Shown here: positions 1 through 5,248 of the stretch, one piece after another | How the letters are laid out: each line of letters begins with the position of its first letter | Numbering within the stretch: the stretch's first letter is position 1 | Assembly: GCA_022822125.1 (NCBI GenBank) | Contig: JAJECF010000135.1 | Coordinates: 1-7,100 of the forward strand | DNA length: 7,100 bases | Reading direction: 5' to 3' | Source of the DNA: Alphaproteobacteria bacterium | GTDB lineage: Bacteria > Pseudomonadota > Alphaproteobacteria > Bin95 | Position numbers and translations under genes: made by a program | The notes under the pieces: generated by a model | Told to the model about the DNA's origin: nothing | Seen by the model: the letters and a program-made list of their open reading frames with translations, nothing else | Databases searched by the model: none

Positions 1-243
1 GTCTTCCAGGACGGCCTGGTGGCCATGCTGCGCAAGCACGCCGCCAAGGGCCGCCAGGCGCACGTCACCGGCAAGCTGCGCACCCGCAAGTGGAAGGACC
101 GCGACGGCAACGACCGCTATACCACCGAGATCGTGGTCGGCCCGCGCGGCTCCATCAACTTCCTCGACGCCAGGCCGGAGCGGGCCGACAACCGGCCGCC
201 GGCGCCGCCCCCGGAAGCCTACGAGATGGACCTTGCCGCCTGA
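1..243 (+). CDS. ssb: Single-stranded DNA-binding protein, C-terminal part (5' end outside window)
   Basis: The reading frame is open from base 1 to a TGA at 241-243, giving the last 80 residues of a protein that starts upstream. The segment GKLRTRKWKDRDGNDRYTTE is the characteristic second half of the bacterial SSB OB-fold, which coats single-stranded DNA during replication, repair or conjugative transfer. After the OB-fold only about 30 residues follow, with a short proline-rich stretch (RPPAPPP). The end is YEMDLAA, not the acidic tip ending in Pro-Phe that housekeeping SSBs use to recruit partner proteins. This, and the mobilization-like genes beside it, suggest an accessory SSB from a plasmid or integrative element; that origin is inference. 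The family call is firm. Two terminator-like hairpins follow directly. Confidence 0.9.
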   Translation, partial: VFQDGLVAMLRKHAAKGRQAHVTGKLRTRKWKDRDGNDRYTTEIVVGPRGSINFLDARPERADNRPPAPPPEAYEMDLAA

Positions 244-264
244 GGCATCGTCATCGCCATTCCG

Positions 265-293
265 CCCCGGAGCCCTCGGGTTCCGGGGTTTTC
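265..293 (+). terminator. Rho-independent terminator after ssb
   Basis: A perfect 7-bp stem, CCCCGGA (265-271) with TCCGGGG (282-288), encloses a 10-nt loop that can itself pair CCC with GGG. It is followed by TTTT at 289-292. It lies 21 bp after the ssb stop codon on the same strand, so it very probably ends the ssb transcript. Confidence 0.85.
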
Positions 294-314
294 TAATTGC
301 ACGTTCGGCACATC

Positions 315-340
315 GCCCCGGCTCCGGTCCGGGGCGTTTC
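315..340 (+). terminator. Second terminator-like hairpin after ssb
   Basis: A second perfect 7-bp stem, GCCCCGG (315-321) with CCGGGGC (329-335), has a 7-nt loop and is followed by GTTTCT. It starts 21 bp after the first terminator and has nearly the same stem core, so it may be a backup terminator. The T tract is weaker than in the first hairpin. It also separates ssb from the convergent gene that ends at 451. The bases from 341 to 450 show no further feature. Confidence 0.6.
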
Positions 341-450
341 TCATGCAGCCATTCCGCGGCCGTCTTCATGGCGGGAAAATCCGCGCGGACGCCACCGGCG
401 CCGTCCCCTCTCCCGTCCGCCGCCTTCCTTGTCGCATGTCCGTGCGAGGC

Positions 451-897
451 TCAGCGGCGCCGCGCCCTGTCCGCATATTGGCGCGCGAGCTCCGAGCCCC
501 GGGCCTCGCCGAAGGCATCCAGCAGCAGGCGGCGCATCCGCTCTTCATGCCCCGTCTCGACCATGTCGGTCATGAGCCGCTGCAGCAGCACGCCGAGCAC
601 CGCCGGAAGGTCCGCCATGCCCGCCGGATCGGGCACGGCCGGGCCCAGCCACCGTTCCGCGATCCCGGCGACGCGGTCGTGCAGCCGGCGCTGCTCCTCC
701 CGGCCAAGCGCGAGGGAGGGCGGTGCACCGGCACCGTCTCCGGAAGCGTCGAGGTCGACCGTCAGGCCGCACTCGATGACGAAGGGCGAGAGGTTCATGC
801 CGGCCGCGGCCGCGCGCCTGCCGATCTCCTCCCGCTGCAGGTCCGTGCAGGAAAAGGACCGCACGATCTTCTTCGCCCCGGAGCGAGGGCGTCTCAT
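451..897 (-). CDS. Ribbon-helix-helix protein, MobC-like mobilization accessory factor (third of three)
   Basis: A 148-residue basic protein. Residues 11-17 (IVRSFSC) fit the DNA-contacting beta strand of a ribbon-helix-helix fold, 18-32 helix 1, AAGMNLS the turn, and SPFVIECGL helix 2. This pattern is typical of MobC/NikA-type relaxosome accessory proteins, which bind DNA near oriT as dimers. The C-terminal half (LGREEQRRLHDRVAGI and beyond) is helical and resembles the same region of the gene just upstream, so the two are probably paralogues. I chose the ATG at 897 because its ATGA overlaps the TGA of the upstream gene (4-nt overlap), implying translational coupling; the longer open frame upstream is only the shadow of that gene. 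No relaxase is visible. A role as a DNA-binding repressor or antitoxin cannot be excluded. Confidence 0.75.
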   Translation of the reverse strand: MRRPRSGAKKIVRSFSCTDLQREEIGRRAAAAGMNLSPFVIECGLTVDLDASGDGAGAPPSLALGREEQRRLHDRVAGIAERWLGPAVPDPAGMADLPAVLGVLLQRLMTDMVETGHEERMRRLLLDAFGEARGSELARQYADRARRR

Positions 898-1214
898 CTT
901 CTCTCTCCCGGGTCTTCGGGCGCGACCAGCCGGCCGAGCAATGCGACCGCCTCGAAGACTGCCATGTCCATGCCCGGCAGCGGCGCCAGCATGGTGCGGC
1001 TGAAAAGGTCGAGCCGCGCCACCCGGTCGAACAGCTCGCGCTGTTCCTCCGCCGTCAGCACCAGCGGCTCTCCCGCGCGGCCCCCGGCGTCCCGCTTCAG
1101 CGCACAGGCGACCAGGAACGGCGAGACCTTCATGCCCGCGGCCTTCGCCCGCGCCTGGATGCGCGACCACTGCGCCGGCGTCGGATAGAGGCAGCGCGAT
1201 TTCGCCTGTTTCAT
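894..1214 (-). CDS. Ribbon-helix-helix protein, MobC-like mobilization accessory factor (second of three)
   Basis: A 106-residue protein. Residues 5-11 form the probable beta strand and TPAQWSRIQARAKAAGM (12-28) helix 1 and the turn. SPFLVACAL (31-39) is helix 2, the same plan as its two neighbours. Residues 54-69 (TAEEQRELFDRVARLD) match the corresponding segment of the downstream gene closely, supporting gene duplication. I took the ATG at 1214 rather than the one at 1262, because the earlier start would overlap the preceding gene and 1214 begins right at the conserved N-terminus. A GGGG-rich stretch lies 4 nt before it. It is 22 bp after the first gene of the cluster and overlaps the third by 4 nt, so the three are probably one operon. 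Relaxosome function is inferred from fold and company only. Confidence 0.75.
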   Translation of the reverse strand: MKQAKSRCLYPTPAQWSRIQARAKAAGMKVSPFLVACALKRDAGGRAGEPLVLTAEEQRELFDRVARLDLFSRTMLAPLPGMDMAVFEAVALLGRLVAPEDPGERR

Positions 1215-1236
1215 GACGCCCCCCGGTATGGCGCGC

Positions 1237-1566
1237 TCACGCCAGCTCCTCCTGCCGGGCAACCCATGTCTCCACTTCGGCGGCGAGCGCGCCGCGCTCC
1301 TCCGAGAGGCGCGCGGCCGCCAGCCTCTCCTCCTCCAGCCTGCCGAGCAGCAGCACCTCGCGCGCCACCCGCCGCCAGACCGCCGCCGGCAGCCCGCACG
1401 GCCCCCGGTCCGGCGGCGGGCCCGGGTCCTCCTCCGCCAGGCGGTGGACGATGAAGCGCGACACCGGCATGCCCGCCTCCTGCGCCCGCGCTTTCAGCCG
1501 CCGCCACTCGCTGTCGGTCAGCGTGACCGCGCGCTGGCGCCGCCTGTCCTCCCTGTCCCTCGTCAT
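1237..1566 (-). CDS. Ribbon-helix-helix protein, MobC-like (first of three)
   Basis: A 109-residue, strongly charged protein that heads the leftward cluster. QRAVTLTDSEWRRLKARAQE followed by AGMPVSRFIVHRLAEED (about 11-47) is a clear RHH core. Its turn and helix 2 match the other two genes, but with R instead of P in SRF. The remainder differs: residues 66-108 are rich in Leu, Glu, Ala and Arg and look like a coiled coil, probably for multimerisation. The start at 1566 is supported by AAAGGA at 1575-1580 (read on the minus strand), 8 nt upstream. It is divergent from the membrane protein gene starting at 1631. The family could equally be described as a CopG/NikA-type regulator; I do not assign a gene name. 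Confidence 0.75.
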   Translation of the reverse strand: MTRDREDRRRQRAVTLTDSEWRRLKARAQEAGMPVSRFIVHRLAEEDPGPPPDRGPCGLPAAVWRRVAREVLLLGRLEEERLAAARLSEERGALAAEVETWVARQEELA

Positions 1567-1630
1567 CGCCTTCGTCCTTTCCCGTCATCGCCTGTATGCT
1601 CGCAGCCGCGCCGCCGCAGGGGTACAGCCC
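1567..1630. promoter_or_regulatory. Divergent intergenic region between RHH cluster and membrane protein gene
   Basis: This 64-bp gap separates two divergent starts (ATG at 1566 leftward, GTG at 1631 rightward). It contains a ribosome binding site for each: AAAGGA complement at 1575-1580 and AGGGG at 1618-1622. Promoters for both directions should lie here or just inside the genes. I could not identify convincing -35/-10 boxes. An RHH protein autoregulating from here would be typical of the family but is only inference. Confidence 0.35.
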
Positions 1631-2311
1631 GTGACCGACAGACCGCCCGAAACCGCCCTCGACCGCCTCAGGGCCGGTCTGTACGGCAGGAACGGGGCCG
1701 CGCCCGACGCAAACCCGGGCCCCGCCCCGGAGCAACCCGCCCCGGAGCAACCCGCCCCCGTGCAACCCGCCCCGGAGCCGCCGCGCGACCGCCCTCCCGC
1801 AGCGCCCGCCGGCAGCCGCGGGCCCGAACCCGCCGCGAACCCGCCGCCGCAGGGACCGGTCCCCGGCGGGAACCGGTTGCGCGCTCTGCAGGAGGCCCTC
1901 GACCGCCGGCAGATCCACCATCGAGAGGAACTCTCCGAAACCCGCCGGAGGATCAACCTGACATGGACCGTGGCCGTCGCGCTCACTGCCGGCGTCATCG
2001 CCGCCGCCTCGTATCTCTATGCCGCCAACATGCAGGACGACTGGTTCCGCCGCCTCTGGCCCTGGCGCCATCATGTCTGGAGCCAGCAGGGCGCCGCCGT
2101 GCTCCGGTGCATGAACGAAGCCCGCAAGCGCGACGGCCGGATCGACTGCACCATCACTGTCGGCGAGCACGGCCCGGACTGCCCGGACATCCGCGACCCC
2201 GACTCCATCGCCATCGGAACCATGTTCCGCTGCAAGCCCTGGGACGGCGGCTGGCCGACCGACCCCGCGCCGCGCTGGGGCGCCGAGGGTCCGCCGCACT
2301 GGAGCCGGTGA
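1631..2311 (+). CDS. Hypothetical one-pass membrane protein with proline-rich repeat and four C-terminal cysteines
   Basis: I do not recognise the family. The chosen GTG start at 1631 has AGGGG 8 nt upstream and gives 226 residues; the frame is open further upstream, but there it only mirrors the opposite RHH gene. In order: a short charged N-terminus with ALDRLRAGLYGR; a low-complexity Pro/Ala region (about 27-80) including APEQP repeats at 32-51; a charged helical stretch (82-108); one hydrophobic segment at about 109-131; then WFRRLWPWRHH and a roughly 75-residue tail. Arginines before the hydrophobic segment suggest the N-terminus is inside and the tail outside. Cys 160, 173, 184 and 201 lie in that tail and could form disulfides. 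Its position beside the mobilization-like cluster suggests a cargo or transfer-related protein, but nothing in the sequence proves it. Confidence 0.7.
   Translation: MTDRPPETALDRLRAGLYGRNGAAPDANPGPAPEQPAPEQPAPVQPAPEPPRDRPPAAPAGSRGPEPAANPPPQGPVPGGNRLRALQEALDRRQIHHREELSETRRRINLTWTVAVALTAGVIAAASYLYAANMQDDWFRRLWPWRHHVWSQQGAAVLRCMNEARKRDGRIDCTITVGEHGPDCPDIRDPDSIAIGTMFRCKPWDGGWPTDPAPRWGAEGPPHWSR
1724..1783 (+). repeat. 15-bp in-frame tandem repeat encoding APEQP
   Basis: The unit GCCCCGGAGCAACCC occurs twice perfectly (1724-1738, 1739-1753). A copy with changed central bases (1754-1768, giving APVQP) and a partial fourth copy follow. Being in frame with 15-bp periodicity, it can change copy number without breaking the membrane protein, and probably acts as a flexible linker. 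Confidence 0.85.
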
Positions 2312-2608
2312 GGCGCGGGCGCTTCCCGTCTGGCGCCCCAGGCGCCCAAAACGGCCTAACAATCATTCCGGCTTTCTACAGAAAATACCCCTGGTAGACA
2401 ACAGATCTTCTCATGTTCCATGATTCGGCGCATCATCAAGCCGTATCCCGTATATCGCTATATACAGCCGTGTATCAGAAGCGCTCCACGTACGTATCCA
2501 TGAATCCTGCAATGCAGTTTCAGTTCCCCGGATTCCACAAACCGGCTTCACCATCTATCCCAAGTTGCTTCGGATCATCCTGTCGCTGCCCCGTTGACAT
2601 GCCTCCCA
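2312..2608. other. Non-coding, relatively A+T-rich intergenic stretch
   Basis: No open frame here shows protein-like composition. From about 2355 on, the base composition is clearly more A+T-rich than the flanking genes. Small features seen: GGGCGC (2317-2322) can pair with GCGCCC (2333-2338) just after the stop of the membrane protein gene, but without a T tract. GTATAT (2450-2455) pairs with ATATAC (2460-2465) around a 4-nt loop. GAATCC (2502-2507) pairs with GGATTC (2530-2535). None is strong enough to name. The stretch may be remnant DNA at the edge of a mobile element. Confidence 0.6.
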
Positions 2609-2779
2609 ATACCCTGTATCCATTGCTGTCACAGGGAGGATGACGACGCGCCCCAAAACATGAAGCAATCAAGCAAAATGGTTGTTTCGTGTCATACCCT
2701 GTATCCATTGCTGTCACAGGGAGGATGACGACGCGCCCCAAAACATGAAGCAATCAAGCAAAATGGTTGTTTCGTGTCA
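2609..2779. repeat. Two identical 85-bp tandem direct repeats
   Basis: Bases 2609-2693 are repeated exactly at 2694-2778, and identity continues one base further (2694 equals 2779), so the period is 85 bp with no mismatch. Each unit contains CCCTGT/ACAGGG arms (2612-2617 with 2631-2636; 2697-2702 with 2716-2721). About 50 bp of unique sequence follows, including AAGCAA twice, and the unit ends in CGTGTCA. The right end coincides with the stop codon of truncated choX. Perfect identity implies a recent duplication or ongoing homogenisation. Confidence 0.95.
2688..2733. repeat. Palindromic hairpin element spanning the repeat junction
   Basis: At the junction of the two units the inverted arms are complete. 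GTCAT (2691-2695) pairs with ATGAC (2725-2729), and CCCTGT (2697-2702) with ACAGGG (2716-2721). Outer CGT (2688-2690) pairs with ACG (2731-2733) across a one-base bulge. This makes about 14 bp with a 13-nt loop. The layout, with TGTCAT and ATGAC ends around a short hairpin, resembles the dispersed palindromic elements common between genes in alphaproteobacteria. The copy at 2609 lacks the left outer arm. It could act as a bidirectional terminator or a recombination site. Confidence 0.65.
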
Positions 2780-3475
2780 CACCACCGCCCCGCCGAAATT
2801 AGGGCCGAACCAGTCGTCGCCGCCATCGAGATATGTGAGTTCGAAATTGGCGTTCATCGGGTGCGGCTCCCAGCCGAGGAAGACGATCCACTCGCCCTTC
2901 CGGTTGGCGCGGGCGACCTGGGCCAGCATGCCCTGCTCGCTGGACTCGACTACCTCGAAGCCCTTCAGGCCGAAGGCGTCCTTGTCGATCATGCTCTGGA
3001 TCAGACGGTTGCCGTCGTTTCCGGGCTCGATGCCGTAGATCTTGCCGTCCAGCATGTCGCGGTGCCCGGCGATGTCGCCGAAGTTCCCGATGCCGCCGTC
3101 CGCCGCTGCCTTGTTGACGGCGAGCGTGTATTTCGCGCCCGTCAGGTTCATGCCCAGGGTCTCGACCGACCCGTCCTCGCGATAGGGCGCGATGTCGGCC
3201 TCCATGGTCGGCATCCAGTTGCCGAGGAAGACGTCGATATCGCCGTTCTTGAGGCTGGTATAGGTGACCGGCACGGAGAGCACGGTCGCGCTGGGTTCGT
3301 AGCCGAGGCCCGTCAGCACGACCGAGGCGGCGGCGGTGGTGGAGGTGATGTCGGTCCACCCGACATCCGAGAAGCGGACCGCCTTGCAGGAGTCCGGATC
3401 GGCCGCCCAGCCGGCGGAAGACACCGTCAGGGCCGACACCATCCCGATCACCGCCAGTCGCATGCGCCCTGTCAT
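2777..3475 (-). CDS. choX: Choline ABC transporter substrate-binding protein, 3'-truncated (probable pseudogene)
   Basis: The 232-residue product begins with a signal peptide (cleavage likely near residues 24-25, after AGWA) and then matches the periplasmic choline-binding protein ChoX. The aromatic cage known from Sinorhizobium meliloti ChoX (Trp43, Asp45, Trp90, Tyr119, Asn156, Trp205) is present with a constant offset of three: W40, D42, W87, Y116, N153, W202. The start at 3475 has GGGAGGA 7 nt upstream (3483-3489). Family members run to roughly 300 or more residues. Here the frame ends at NFGGAVV followed by TGA, and that TGA (2777-2779) belongs to the 85-bp repeat, so about 70-80 C-terminal residues are missing. 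choW (permease) and choV (ATPase), expected downstream, are also absent. The product may be secreted but is probably unstable and has no visible transporter. It is divergent from betA. Confidence 0.88.
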   Translation of the reverse strand: MTGRMRLAVIGMVSALTVSSAGWAADPDSCKAVRFSDVGWTDITSTTAAASVVLTGLGYEPSATVLSVPVTYTSLKNGDIDVFLGNWMPTMEADIAPYREDGSVETLGMNLTGAKYTLAVNKAAADGGIGNFGDIAGHRDMLDGKIYGIEPGNDGNRLIQSMIDKDAFGLKGFEVVESSEQGMLAQVARANRKGEWIVFLGWEPHPMNANFELTYLDGGDDWFGPNFGGAVV

Positions 3476-3528
3476 GGTCGTGTCCTCCCGCTCCGGTTTC
3501 CGCCTGCATCCCGCTGTCTGCAAGGCGA

Positions 3529-3550
3529 GCCATGGTACGGTTACCATAGC
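3529..3550. promoter_or_regulatory. Candidate operator palindrome between choX and betA
   Basis: ATGGTA (3532-3537) and TACCAT (3542-3547) form perfect 6-bp arms around CGGT. After one mismatch, the flanking GC (3529-3530) and GC (3549-3550) also pair. It lies 37 bp before the betA start and 56 bp before the choX start, in the only shared regulatory gap (3476-3584). Size and symmetry suit a TetR-type regulator such as BetI, which controls choline genes in many proteobacteria, but no regulator gene is in the window, so the identity is inference. Confidence 0.5.
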
Positions 3551-3584
3551 CGCGCCGCAAGGAAAGAAGCGGCAGGATGCAGCG

Positions 3585-5243
3585 ATGAGCGAGAATCGGA
3601 TTTTCGACTATGTCGTGGTCGGCGCGGGGTCGGCGGGTTGCGTGCTCGCCAACCGGCTGACCGAGGATGGCAAGGCGACCGTGCTGCTGCTGGAGGCAGG
3701 CGGCAGCGACCGGAGCATCTTCCTGCAGATGCCGTCCGCGCTCGCCATCGCCATGGGCCACAAGCGCTATGGCTGGCACTACCGGACCGAGCCGGAGCCG
3801 CATCTCGGCGGGCGACGCCTCCATTGCCCGCGCGGGCGGGTGCTCGGCGGCTCGTCCTCCGTCAACGGCATGGCCTATGTGCGCGGCAACCCGCTGGATT
3901 TCGACGGCTGGGCCGAAAGCGGCGCGGCGGGCTGGTCCTGGGCCGAGGTTCTGCCCTATTTCCGCCGGGCCGAGACCTTCGCCGGCGGCGGGGACGACTG
4001 GCGCGGCGATTCGGGGCCGCTCAACACCTCGCGCGGACGCATGGCGAACCCGCTCTACGCCGCTTTTATCGAGGCAGGCGAGCAGGCGGGCTACGGGCGC
4101 ACGGCCGACATGAACGGCTACCGGCAGGAGGGCTTCGGGCCGATGGACATGACCGTCCACCGCGGCCGGCGCTGGAGCGCCGCCAACGCCTATCTCAGGC
4201 CCGCGGCCAAGCGGCCCAATCTCGCCTTGGAAACCGGAGCGCTCGCAACGCGCCTTCTGCTGGACGGGCGCCGCGCCACAGGCGTCGAATACCGCCACGG
4301 CGGCACAGCGCGGACAGCTCGGGCGCGGCGCGAGGTCATTCTGAGCGGCGGCCCGATCAACGCGCCGCAACTCCTGATGCTGTCGGGCATCGGCCCGGCC
4401 GCTCATCTCGCGGAACACGGCATCGCTGTCGCCTCGAACCTGCCCGGCGTCGGCCGGAACCTCCAGGACCATCTGGAGCTCTATGTCCAGCAGGAATGCG
4501 CGCAGCCGATCACCCTGTATGCGGCAACCGGCCTGCTGCGGAAGGCCCTGATCGGCGCGCGCTGGCTCCTGTTCCGGTCGGGCCTTGGCGCCACCAACCA
4601 TTTCGAGGCGGGGGGCTTCATCCGCTCGCGGCCGGGCGTGCGCTGGCCCGATATCCAGTACCACTTCCTGCCGCTCGCGGCCTCCTACGACATGAGCGAG
4701 CGGGTCCGCTGCCACGGCTACCAGGCCCATACCGGCCCGATGCGCTCGAAGTCGCGGGGCGAGGTCCGGCTTGTCACCGCCGACCCGCTGGAGCCGCCGC
4801 GCGTGCAGTTCAACTATATGAGCCATGCGGACGACTGGACGGAGATGCGCGCCTGCGTGCGCCTCACGCGGGAACTCTTCGCCCGGCCGGCCTTCGATCC
4901 TTACCGGGGGCGGGAGCTCGCGCCGGGCGAGACGGCGCAGAGCGACGAGGAGATCGACGCCTTCGTGCGCGAGACCGTCCAGAGCGCCTACCATCCCTGC
5001 GGCACCTGCCGGATGGGCACGGACGACATGGCGGTCGTCGATCCGGAGCTTCGGGTGTGCGGCCTGAAGGGCCTGCGCGTCGTCGACAGCTCCATCATGC
5101 CGGCGATCACGACCGGCAATCTCAACGCACCGACCATCATGATTGCAGAAAAAGCGGCGGACATCATTCGCGGCCGGCAGCCCCTGCCGCCCTCCGACGC
5201 CCCCTTCTACATCGCGCCCGACTGGCGGACCGCGCAGCGCTGA
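3585..5243 (+). CDS. betA: Choline dehydrogenase (GMC flavoprotein oxidoreductase)
   Basis: A complete 552-residue protein, the usual BetA length. It oxidises choline to betaine aldehyde, and can often carry it on to glycine betaine, passing electrons from FAD to the respiratory chain at the membrane. The FAD-binding fold is at the N-terminus: GAGSAG (Gly13, Gly15, Gly18) with the ribose-binding acid E37. The first GMC signature is at about 82-105 (PRGRVLGGSSSVNG) and the second at 255-271 (GGPINAPQLLMLSGIGP). The catalytic pair is H470 in YHPCGTCRMG and N514 in GNLNAPTIM; their spacing of 44 equals that of His466/Asn510 in choline oxidase. GGCAGGA (3571-3577) precedes the ATG by 7 nt; the longer open frame upstream lies within choX. 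betB, betC and betI are not next to it. Another GMC alcohol dehydrogenase is the main alternative, but the choX neighbour favours choline. Confidence 0.88.
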   Translation: MSENRIFDYVVVGAGSAGCVLANRLTEDGKATVLLLEAGGSDRSIFLQMPSALAIAMGHKRYGWHYRTEPEPHLGGRRLHCPRGRVLGGSSSVNGMAYVRGNPLDFDGWAESGAAGWSWAEVLPYFRRAETFAGGGDDWRGDSGPLNTSRGRMANPLYAAFIEAGEQAGYGRTADMNGYRQEGFGPMDMTVHRGRRWSAANAYLRPAAKRPNLALETGALATRLLLDGRRATGVEYRHGGTARTARARREVILSGGPINAPQLLMLSGIGPAAHLAEHGIAVASNLPGVGRNLQDHLELYVQQECAQPITLYAATGLLRKALIGARWLLFRSGLGATNHFEAGGFIRSRPGVRWPDIQYHFLPLAASYDMSERVRCHGYQAHTGPMRSKSRGEVRLVTADPLEPPRVQFNYMSHADDWTEMRACVRLTRELFARPAFDPYRGRELAPGETAQSDEEIDAFVRETVQSAYHPCGTCRMGTDDMAVVDPELRVCGLKGLRVVDSSIMPAITTGNLNAPTIMIAEKAADIIRGRQPLPPSDAPFYIAPDWRTAQR

Positions 5244-5248
5244 CGGGC

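Noticed and set aside
2317..2347. GGGCGC/GCGCCC hairpin after the membrane protein gene as a terminator
   Set aside because: There is no T tract after it and competing GGCGCCC copies make the fold ambiguous.
2354..2360. GCCTAAC followed by AATCATTCC, resembling the start of an integron attC site
   Set aside because: No matching GTTRRRY core with complementary inner arms is found within the next 250 bases.
1213..2397. 394-codon open frame on the + strand across the RHH genes and membrane protein gene
   Set aside because: The product is low-complexity Arg/Pro; the RHH genes opposite have conserved cores and ribosome binding sites.
2450..2465. Palindrome GTATAT-CGCT-ATATAC as an operator or recombination site
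   Set aside because: Short A/T arms in an A+T-rich stretch, with no neighbouring gene start; not distinguishable from chance.
2413..2753. Small open frames in the gene-free stretch (76 and 77 codons)
   Set aside because: They are largely built from the 85-bp repeat and show no conserved pattern or good ribosome binding site.
2609..2779. Tandem repeats as a possible CRISPR array
   Set aside because: The whole 85-bp unit is identical, with no variable spacers, and no cas genes are present.
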